Assembly: GCF_023155275.1 (NCBI RefSeq)
Contig: NZ_JALMUV010000005.1
Span: forward strand, 1-64,000
Reading direction: 5' to 3'
DNA length: 64,000 nucleotides
From: Streptomyces rhizoryzae
Lineage (GTDB): Bacteria > Actinomycetota > Actinomycetes > Streptomycetales > Streptomycetaceae
Both the position numbers and the translations under genes were made by a program. Under the pieces are notes generated by a model. It did no database searches, was not told where the DNA came from, and was given only the letters and a program-made list of their open reading frames with translations. How positions within the stretch are numbered: position 1 is the stretch's first letter; each line of letters starts with the position of its first letter. Below are positions 42,356 through 49,240 of the stretch, piece by piece.

Positions 42356-45300
42356 TTGGACACCGCAGACCGCCCCGGAAACACCCCGCTCCCCCGCTCG
42401 CCGCTCACCCGCCGCAGATTCCTCCAGGGCACCGCGTCGGCCGCCGCCGCGGCCGGACTCGCCCAGATCGCCGTCCCCGCGGCCGCCGCCGGGGCCGCCG
42501 CGCCCTCCGGCGGGACGGCCGCCGCGCTGTCGTTCACCGCCGCCACCAACGGCGCGGCCACCCTCGCCCCGTCCGGTGACCGGATCGTCGCCGAGGTCCA
42601 GAACGTCCTGTGGTCGCTGCCCCGGGCCGGCGGCGAGGCCCGGGCGCTGACCCCGCCGGACCTGGAGCCCACCCGTCCGGTCTTCGCGCCCGACGGCCGC
42701 CGGCTGGCGGTCTGCGCGTACCGGGGCGGCACCTTCCACCTGTGGACGCTGCGCCCGGACGGTACGGGGCTGACGCAGCTGACCGACGGGCCGTGGGACG
42801 ACCGGGCCCCGGCCTGGTCGCCCGACGGGACCCGGATCGCGTTCGCCTCGGAGCGCGGCGGCGACCCGGTGGCCGGCAGCCCGTACCGGATATGGGTCCT
42901 GGAGGTGGCGTCGGGGCGGCTGACCCGGGTGACCGGGCTGCCGGACCAGGACGGGCCCCACCAGGGCGGCGCCTGGGAGGACTTCGACCCCTGCTGGTCG
43001 CCGGACGGCACCCGGATCGTCTTCGTCCGCGGCCGGCTGGACGGCACCGCGCTGGTCTCCCGGACGGTGGCGTCGGTGCCCGCCGACGGGCGCGGCGCGG
43101 TGCGCACCGAGCACACCGAGACGGCCGCGGCCCAGGTGATGGTGCCCGCGCTGTCCCCCGCCGGCCGGCTCGCGTACCTGCGGACCACCGACCATCCGGA
43201 CCCGGCCTGCACGCTCGTGGTGGACGGGGCGGCGGTGGCGGTGGACGGCGACGTCGAGCCGGTGCCGCCGCGCTGGGTGTCGCGGGAGGAGCTGCTGCTG
43301 ACGGTCGGCGGGCAGTTCCGCATCGTCCGGCCGGAGGCGCCGCGGGAGGCCGAGACCGTGCCGTTCGCCGCGCGGCTGCCGCTGGACCGGCCGCGGTACC
43401 GCGTCAAGGACTACGGCTTCGAGCGGACGGCGGCCGGGCCGGTCCGCGGCATCCACCTGCCGGCGCTCTCCCCCGACGGCCGCCGGGTCGCGTTCGCCGC
43501 GCTCAACTCCCTGTGGGTCGCGCCGGTGTCGGGCGGGGGCGCGCCGCGCCGGATCACCGCGGCCGCCGCCACCCGCTACGTCCTCGCGCCGAGCTGGTCG
43601 CGGGACGGCCGGGCGCTGGTGTACGCGGACGACCGGGACGGGTTGTTCGCGGTGCGCCGCCACGCGCTGGACTCGGGGGCGGAGACGGTGCTGGCGTCCG
43701 GCGGGCGGGTGCAGCCGGCGCTGTCCCCGGACGGCGGGCGGCTGGCCGCGCTGGACATGGCGGGCAACCTCGTCGTGCGGAGCCTGGAGGACGGGGCGGA
43801 GCAGGTGCTGGCGGCGCCGATGGGCGCGGGCGGGCTGCCGGGGCGCCCGAGCTGGTCGCCGGACGGGAGGTGGCTCGCGCTGTGCGACCGCAACCGCCTC
43901 AACCGCCGCTTCCGGGAGGGCTACAACGTCATCCGGATCGTCGACGCGGCCACCGGCCGGGACCGCCTGCACCAGGTCGCCCCGCACGTCTCGATCGCCG
44001 ACCGCTACGACTCCGGGCCGGTGTGGTCGCCGGACGGGAAGTGGCTGGCGGTGATCGCCGAGTCGGCGCTGTGGGTGCTGCCGGTGCGGCCGGACGGGAC
44101 GCCCGACGGCGCGCCGCGGCAGTTGACCGACGAGGCGGCGGACCACCCGTCGTGGTCCGGGGACTCCGGGACGCTGCTGTACCTCTCGGCCGGGAAGCTG
44201 CGGCTGGTCCCGGTGGCCGGCGGGCCGGCCCGGACGGTGCCGGTGGCGCTGGAGCGCCGGCCGGCCCGGGCCCGGGACACCGTCGTGCACGCCGGGCGCT
44301 TCTGGGACGGCACCGGCGAGACGGTCCGGGAGGACGTCGACGTGGTGGTGCGGGACGGGCGGATCACGGCGGTGGAGCCGCACCGCGCGTCCCGGGCGGG
44401 CACCGCGCGCCGGGTGGACGCCGTGGAGCGGACGGTCCTGCCGGGCCTGTGGGACGCGCACACCCACCCCTGGCAGACCACCTACGGCGGCCGGCAGACC
44501 GCGCTCCAGCTGGCGTACGGCATCACCACCACGGTGTCCTGCGGCGGCTTCTCGTACGAGCAGGCGCGGCTGCGGGAGGCGCTGGCCGCCGGGGTGCTGG
44601 CCGGGCCGCGGCTGCTGACCTGCGGTGAACTGCTGGACGGCGGCCGGGTGGCGTACAGCATGGGGCGGGCGCACCGGACCCGGGAGGGGCTGCGGCGGTC
44701 GCTGGCCCGGGGCGCGGCGCTGGACTGGGACTTCGTCAAGACCTATGTGCGGGCGCCGGGCTGGGTGATGGCGGAGGCGGCGCGGTTCGCCCACGAGCGG
44801 CTCGGGGTGCGGTCCGGGAGCCATCTGCTGACCCCGGGCGTGCAGCTCGGGCAGGACCTGACCACCCACCTCCAGGCCACCCAGCGGCTGGAGTTCGGGC
44901 ACGCGGTGTCCGCGTCGGGCCACGCCTACCAGGACGTGGTGGAGGTCTACCGGCACGGTGGCGGGTTCCACATGCTGGCCACCCCGTTCTCCGCGTCACC
45001 GCTGCTGGGCGCGGACCCGGCGCTGGCCGAGGACGCCCGGGTGACCCGGCTGATGCCGCCGTGGGACACCGCGCTCGTCCGGGAGACCGCCGGGCACCGG
45101 CCGACGCCCGCGGAACTGTCCGCCATCGCCACCGAGGTGGGCGTCTACCGCCGGATCCTGGACGGGGGCGGGCTGGTGGCGCTGGGCACCGACCAGCCGC
45201 TGGTGGCGGTGGGGCTGTCGCTCCACCTGGCGCTGCGGGCGCTGCACCTGGGCGGGCTGAGCGTGGCACAGGCGCTGCGCACGGCGACGGTGCTGCCGGC

Positions 45301-45574
45301 CCGGGTGTTCGGCGCGGACCGCGACCTCGGGACGCTGGAGGTGGGCAAGCTCGCCGACATGACGCTGGTGGACGGGGACCCGTTCCGCGACATCGGGGCG
45401 CTGGTGCGGACACCGGCGGTGCTCAAGGGCGGCCGGCTGTACGAGCAGCGGGCGCTGGTGGAATCGTTCCCCGCGCCGGGCGGTCCGGCGGTCCGGTCGG
45501 CGGCGGCCGGGACGGACTGGCTGGAGGTGGGGCGGCAGCAGCGCCGGGAGTCGTGCTGCGACACCGGGCACTGA
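42356..45574 (+). CDS. Tat-exported beta-propeller/amidohydrolase fusion
   Basis: A 1072-residue secreted protein. A Tat signal opens it (TRRRFLQG at residues 18-25, then an Ala-rich core). Residues about 60-630 are repeated PD40/TolB-like propeller blades (DDRAPAWSPDGTRIAFASER, DPCWSPDGTRIVFVRG, ALSPDGRRVAFAALN, PSWSPDGRWLALCDRN, PVWSPDGKWLAVI). Residues about 640-1050 are an amidohydrolase barrel: VLPGLWDAHTHPWQ (HxH), YGITTTVSCGG, DFVKTYVRAPGW (Lys), RSGSHLLTPGVQ, LEFGHAVSA and VALGTDQPLVAV (Asp), with a closing LEVGKLADMTLVDGDPF. Probably an extracellular amidase/peptidase-like enzyme. The start is TTG 42356, preceded by AGGAGG; no in-frame ATG fits. Confidence 0.88.
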   Translation: MDTADRPGNTPLPRSPLTRRRFLQGTASAAAAAGLAQIAVPAAAAGAAAPSGGTAAALSFTAATNGAATLAPSGDRIVAEVQNVLWSLPRAGGEARALTPPDLEPTRPVFAPDGRRLAVCAYRGGTFHLWTLRPDGTGLTQLTDGPWDDRAPAWSPDGTRIAFASERGGDPVAGSPYRIWVLEVASGRLTRVTGLPDQDGPHQGGAWEDFDPCWSPDGTRIVFVRGRLDGTALVSRTVASVPADGRGAVRTEHTETAAAQVMVPALSPAGRLAYLRTTDHPDPACTLVVDGAAVAVDGDVEPVPPRWVSREELLLTVGGQFRIVRPEAPREAETVPFAARLPLDRPRYRVKDYGFERTAAGPVRGIHLPALSPDGRRVAFAALNSLWVAPVSGGGAPRRITAAAATRYVLAPSWSRDGRALVYADDRDGLFAVRRHALDSGAETVLASGGRVQPALSPDGGRLAALDMAGNLVVRSLEDGAEQVLAAPMGAGGLPGRPSWSPDGRWLALCDRNRLNRRFREGYNVIRIVDAATGRDRLHQVAPHVSIADRYDSGPVWSPDGKWLAVIAESALWVLPVRPDGTPDGAPRQLTDEAADHPSWSGDSGTLLYLSAGKLRLVPVAGGPARTVPVALERRPARARDTVVHAGRFWDGTGETVREDVDVVVRDGRITAVEPHRASRAGTARRVDAVERTVLPGLWDAHTHPWQTTYGGRQTALQLAYGITTTVSCGGFSYEQARLREALAAGVLAGPRLLTCGELLDGGRVAYSMGRAHRTREGLRRSLARGAALDWDFVKTYVRAPGWVMAEAARFAHERLGVRSGSHLLTPGVQLGQDLTTHLQATQRLEFGHAVSASGHAYQDVVEVYRHGGGFHMLATPFSASPLLGADPALAEDARVTRLMPPWDTALVRETAGHRPTPAELSAIATEVGVYRRILDGGGLVALGTDQPLVAVGLSLHLALRALHLGGLSVAQALRTATVLPARVFGADRDLGTLEVGKLADMTLVDGDPFRDIGALVRTPAVLKGGRLYEQRALVESFPAPGGPAVRSAAAGTDWLEVGRQQRRESCCDTGH

Positions 45575-45746
45575 GGGCCGGGGAGGCGCGGGGTGGCGCG
45601 GCCCGGGGGACGCCCGGACCGCGCCGTTCCGCGGCTGCCACCAGGGGGGTCGCGCGCGGTATGCGCGCGCTCCCGCTGCGGTGGTGAATGCGCCCGGTCG
45701 ACGTTTCGGGCGATCCGCAGCTGGTATGCCAACGGGTATTGCACGC

Positions 45747-45768
45747 GGTACGTGACAGATCACGTACC
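45747..45768. promoter_or_regulatory. Perfect 9-4-9 palindromic operator candidate
   Basis: GGTACGTGA CAGA TCACGTACC is a perfect 22-base inverted repeat (9-bp arms), 84 bases before the TTG start of the acyl-CoA dehydrogenase. The length and symmetry are typical of TetR- or GntR-family operators. No regulator gene lies beside it. Confidence 0.6.
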
Positions 45769-45851
45769 GGTGGGACCACGGCGGCGCCGCCCGTGCCGCC
45801 CCGCGGGGAACGCGGCCGGCACGCGCGGAAGTGCGCGGAGGAGGGCTCGTC

Positions 45852-47102
45852 TTGCATCGCTACTTCACCGACCAGCGGCACGAGATACTCCGGCGCCGGG
45901 TACGGGACTTCGCCGAGCGCGAGGTACGGCCCCGGATCGCCGGGATGGAGGCGAGCCGCACGGTCTGCCCCGACCTGTCGCGGCTGATCGCCCGGCAGGG
46001 GTGGATCGGGGCGACGGTGGACCGGGCGTACGGCGGGATGGGCGCCGGGCACGTCGCGAAGACCATCGTCATCGAGGAGCTGTCGCGGGTGAGTGCCGCG
46101 ATGGGCGCCATGGTGCAGGCGTCCCAGCTGGGCGTGGCCAAGATCGTGCACTTCGGCAGCGAGGAGCAGAAGAAGACCTGGCTGCCGGCGATCGCGTCCG
46201 GCGACTGCCTGCCGACCATCGCGGTCACCGAACCGCAGTCCGGCGGCCATGTGCTGGGCATGGCCTCCACCGCCGTCCGCGACGGCGCCGACTACGTCCT
46301 CAACGGTCGCAAGATCTACGTCGGCAACAGCCACATCGGTGATCTGCACGGGGTGGTGGTGCGCACCGGCGAGGGCTCGCGGGGCCTGTCGGCGTTCCTG
46401 GTGGAGACCGGTACGCCGGGCTTCCGGGTCGGGCCGCAGCGCCCGGCGATGGGGCTGCACGGCTTCGGCTTCGGCGAGCTGTTCTTCGACGACTGCCGGA
46501 TCCCGGCGGCCAGTCTGCTGGGCCGGGAGGGCGACGGGCTGGCGGTGGCGTACTCCTCCAGCGTGCTGTACGGCCGGCCGAATCTGACCGCGGTCTCGCT
46601 GGGCATCCACCAGGCGGTGCTGGACGAGACCACGGCGTTCTGTGCCGAGCGGCACCGCTACGGCGAACCGCTCGCCGCGCTCCCCACCATCAAGCTGAAG
46701 CTGGGCCGGATCCAGTCCCGGCTGCTGCTGGCCCGGCTGTCCGCGTACCACGCGGTGCACCTGCTGGACGAGGGGCAGCCGTGCGACGCGGAGTTGATGA
46801 ACGCCAAGCTGGTGAACGTGGAGTCGGCGCTGGAGTCGGCGCGCGACGCGATGGATATCCACGCCGCGTGCGGGCTGTTCACCGACCGGCCGGTGGAACG
46901 CTTCCTGCGCGACGCGCACCATGTCTTCGCGCCGGCCGGCACCTCCGACGTCCAGCTGCTGCGGCTGGGTGAACTGGCGCTGGGGCAGGGCAAGGGCGAC
47001 TGGTCGGGCCGGCTGGCGGAGGTGCTGCGGCCGGCCCCGGCGGACCGGGCGGCCGGGGACGGCTTCCCGGGCGGACAGGCGGCGCTGGCCAGGGCCCGGT
47101 GA
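45852..47102 (+). CDS. Acyl-CoA dehydrogenase
   Basis: A 416-residue FAD-dependent dehydrogenase. Three domains are visible: N-terminal helices (YFTDQRHEILRRRVRDFAER, DRAYGGMGAGHVAKTIVIEE), the middle beta-domain (PTIAVTEPQSGGHVLGMAST, YVLNGRKIYVGNSHIGD) and C-terminal helices (ERHRYGEPLAALPTIKLKLG, DIHAACGLFTDRPVERFLRD). The ESG/CLG motif common near the C terminus is replaced by AACGLF. The start is TTG 45852: GGAGGAGG lies six to seven bases upstream, while a GTG at 45831 lies before that site. Substrate acyl chain unknown; possibly controlled through the palindrome at 45747-45768. Confidence 0.87.
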   Translation: MHRYFTDQRHEILRRRVRDFAEREVRPRIAGMEASRTVCPDLSRLIARQGWIGATVDRAYGGMGAGHVAKTIVIEELSRVSAAMGAMVQASQLGVAKIVHFGSEEQKKTWLPAIASGDCLPTIAVTEPQSGGHVLGMASTAVRDGADYVLNGRKIYVGNSHIGDLHGVVVRTGEGSRGLSAFLVETGTPGFRVGPQRPAMGLHGFGFGELFFDDCRIPAASLLGREGDGLAVAYSSSVLYGRPNLTAVSLGIHQAVLDETTAFCAERHRYGEPLAALPTIKLKLGRIQSRLLLARLSAYHAVHLLDEGQPCDAELMNAKLVNVESALESARDAMDIHAACGLFTDRPVERFLRDAHHVFAPAGTSDVQLLRLGELALGQGKGDWSGRLAEVLRPAPADRAAGDGFPGGQAALARAR

Positions 47103-47123
47103 GCGGCGGGGCGGCGGCAGCGG

Positions 47124-47783
47124 TCAGGAGGCCCCGGCCTCCCGCTGCCGCCGCTCCATCTGGTGGATCTGCTCGACGAGTTCGGCGGCGAACGCCTTGA
47201 TGGTGTGCAGCCCCTCGCGCCCCCAGGGGCGGGGTTCGCGGTCCACGACGCAGACGGTGCCCAGGGTGGTGCCGGTGCGGTCGATCAGCGGCGCGCCGAG
47301 GTAGGTGCGGATGCCGAGTTCGTCGACGACGGGGTTGCCGGCGAAGCGGGGGTAGTCGCAGACGTCCTCCAGGACCAGTGCCTTGCGGCGGACCACGACG
47401 TAGGGGCAGTAGCCGTGGTCGCGGGCCATGAACCGCTCGGGGCGGCCGCTGGGCGGCGCGGGGCCCAGTTCGACGGCGGTGTCCAGGTCGGGGGCGTAGA
47501 GGCCGGCGAAGTACTGCTCGCGCTCGTCGACGAAGTTGACCATGGCGTAGGGCGTGTTGGTCGTCCGGGCGAGCTTGCGGGCGAAGGTGTCGAAGGCGGG
47601 CAGCGGGTTCTTGCCGATGCCCAGTTCCCGCAGCCGGGCGACCCGGGCCGGCGCCTCGTGGTCCTCGGGCGTGATCACCAGGCGGCGGGTCAGGTCCTCG
47701 TCCAGATAAGGGAGTTGGGAGGAGGGGTGGCGCCAGGACGGGAGGCGGGAGGGGAACGGGAAGCGGGCGGAGGGGACGTTCAC
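47124..47783 (-). CDS. GAF-domain protein attached to a conservon
   Basis: A 219-residue protein. Residues about 55-210 form a GAF sensory domain (FARKLARTTNTPYAMVNFVD, QYFAGLYAP, RDHGYCPYVVVRRKALVLED, GIRTYLGAPLIDRTGTTLGT, VCVVDREPRPWG). The single GYCPYVV Cys may bind a ligand or metal. The GTG start (47783) overlaps the upstream GTPase stop by four bases (GTGA) and has GGAG five bases upstream. It is thus the fifth gene of the conservon operon, where other conservons often carry a P450 or nothing. Likely role is a small-molecule or redox sensor feeding the GTPase switch (inference). Confidence 0.85.
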   Translation of the reverse strand: MNVPSARFPFPSRLPSWRHPSSQLPYLDEDLTRRLVITPEDHEAPARVARLRELGIGKNPLPAFDTFARKLARTTNTPYAMVNFVDEREQYFAGLYAPDLDTAVELGPAPPSGRPERFMARDHGYCPYVVVRRKALVLEDVCDYPRFAGNPVVDELGIRTYLGAPLIDRTGTTLGTVCVVDREPRPWGREGLHTIKAFAAELVEQIHQMERRQREAGAS

Positions 47784-48406
47784 GGCAGCTCCGGGGTGGC
47801 GGTGAGGGCGGGGACGGGGGTGAGGAGGTGCTCCACGAGGGAGGCCAGGACGCGGGTGCCGGACGCGCACCGACGGGCGTCGCAGCGCAGCACCGGGATC
47901 CCGGGGGCGAGGTCGAGGGCGGCCCGGACCTCCTCGGGCGCGTAGCGGTGGCCGCCGTCGAACTCGTTGACGGCGACGACGAACCGGACGCCGCGCCCCT
48001 CGAAGAAGTCGACGGCGGCGAAGGACCGGTCCAGCCGCCGGGTGTCGGCGAGCACCACCGCGCCCAGCGCCCCGTGGGACAGCTCGTCCCACAGGAACCA
48101 GAAGCGGTGCTGGCCGGGCGTCCCGAAGAGGTAGAGGACGTGCTCCGGGCCGAGCGTGATCCGGCCGAAGTCCATGGCGACGGTGGTGGTCGCCTTGTCG
48201 GCGAGGCCGGACAGGTCGTCGGTGCCGGCGCTGAGCTGGGTGATCAGCTCCTCGGTGCTGAGCGGTTCGATCTCGCTCACCACCCCGACGAAGGTGGTCT
48301 TGCCGGCCCCGAATCCGCCCGCGACCAGGATCTTCAGCGCGGTGGGGAAGGGCTCGGACGCGGCGTCCGTCCGGAGCCGGGGGTCACAGTCGTTGACGAA
48401 GTCCAT
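47780..48406 (-). CDS. cvnD: Conservon GTPase (CvnD-type, MglA-like)
   Basis: A 208-residue small GTPase. G1: VAGGFGAGKTTFVG (residues about 30-43). Switch I region: EIEPLSTEELITQ. TVAMDFGRI lies ahead of G3, which is LFGTPGQHRFWF. G4-like: VAVNEFDGG. The C-terminal PVLRCDARRCAS stands at the G5 site. These MglA-like GTPases are the output of conservons, membrane-associated switch complexes resembling eukaryotic G-protein systems. It overlaps cvnC by 23 bases and is coupled to the GAF gene downstream. Confidence 0.92.
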   Translation of the reverse strand: MDFVNDCDPRLRTDAASEPFPTALKILVAGGFGAGKTTFVGVVSEIEPLSTEELITQLSAGTDDLSGLADKATTTVAMDFGRITLGPEHVLYLFGTPGQHRFWFLWDELSHGALGAVVLADTRRLDRSFAAVDFFEGRGVRFVVAVNEFDGGHRYAPEEVRAALDLAPGIPVLRCDARRCASGTRVLASLVEHLLTPVPALTATPELP

Positions 48407-48794
48407 GCAGCACCGCCTCCAGCAGGTCGCGGTCGGTACGGGGGGCGGGCCCGGCCGCGACGGCCGCGGGGGCCCGCGCGGTGAGGGCCCCGCAGGCGAC
48501 GAGATCGGCGAGGAGCACCTTGGTGACCGCGGCGGGCAGCCGGGTGTGCGCGGCGACCTCGGCGACCGGGACGGGCCCGTCGCACAGGCCCAGCACCCGG
48601 TCGTAGTCGGGGCCCTGGAGCCCGGCGGGCCGCCGGCCGGTGGCCCGCACCAGGGTCATCAGGTCGAAGTGCGCCGTGGGGCGGGTACGGCCCTTGCTGA
48701 CGGTGTACGGGCGGACCAGGTGGCCCGCCCCGTCGTCGATCCACGGTGCGTCCGGGCCGGACCGCCGCTGGCGGCGGGGCAGGAGCACGGTCAA
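48384..48794 (-). CDS. cvnC: Conservon DUF742 protein (CvnC-type)
   Basis: A 136-residue DUF742 protein. LVRPYTVSKGRTRPTAHFDL and MTLVRATG are the family hallmark. A winged-helix-like part follows: EYDRVLGLC equivalent (GPDYDRVLGLCDGPV), PVAEVAAHTRLPAAVTKVLL and ADLVACGALTA. It presumably bridges the roadblock protein and the GTPase. The start overlaps the end of cvnB by 4 bases and its end overlaps cvnD by 23 bases, so the operon is tightly coupled. Confidence 0.92.
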   Translation of the reverse strand: MTVLLPRRQRRSGPDAPWIDDGAGHLVRPYTVSKGRTRPTAHFDLMTLVRATGRRPAGLQGPDYDRVLGLCDGPVPVAEVAAHTRLPAAVTKVLLADLVACGALTARAPAAVAAGPAPRTDRDLLEAVLHGLRQRL

Positions 48795-49240
48795 CGGTCA
48801 CCCGCCGGGGCCGGTCGGCGCGGGGGCGTCGAGAGGTACGGGCGGACGCTCTTGACCAGCATCCCCATCTCGTAGCCGAGGACGCCGGCGTCGGCCTCGC
48901 GGCCGGCCAGGACGGCCAGACAGGCGCCCGATCCGGCGGCGGCGACGAAGAGGAAGGTCTCCTCCATCTCGACCACGACCTGGAGGATGTCGCTGCCCTC
49001 CCCGAAGCGCGAACCGGCGCTGCGGGCGAGGGAATACAGGCCGGAGGAGAGCGCCGCCATGTGGTCGGCGACATCGGGTTCGAAGCCGTGGAACGCCTTG
49101 ACCAGGCCGTCGGCGGACAGCAGGACGGCGCTGCGGGTGTGCGGGACCCGCTGGACGAGTCCGGTCAGCAGCCAGGAGAGGTCGGTGTGCTGATCGCCGC
49201 GGAACTCCGGGTGCGTCTGCGCACGCACGTCACTCACCAT
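48791..49240 (-). CDS. cvnB: Conservon roadblock/LC7 protein (CvnB-type)
   Basis: A 149-residue roadblock/LC7 domain: LSWLLTGLVQRVPHTRSAVL, LSADGLVKAFHGFEPDVADH, MAALSSGLYSLARS, VVVEMEETFLFVAAAGSGAC and YEMGMLVKSVRPYLS. Such proteins regulate MglA-like GTPases. ATG 49240 (MVSDVRAQTHPEF) is chosen over a start 54 bases upstream because the family begins here and the gene then overlaps the kinase stop by 11 bases; AGGAG lies 12 bases upstream. Confidence 0.92.
   Translation of the reverse strand: MVSDVRAQTHPEFRGDQHTDLSWLLTGLVQRVPHTRSAVLLSADGLVKAFHGFEPDVADHMAALSSGLYSLARSAGSRFGEGSDILQVVVEMEETFLFVAAAGSGACLAVLAGREADAGVLGYEMGMLVKSVRPYLSTPPRRPAPAGDR

Noticed and set aside
45831..45851. GTG 45831 as start of the acyl-CoA dehydrogenase
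   Set aside because: It lies before the perfect GGAGGAGG site; TTG 45852 is correctly spaced and the protein family begins there.
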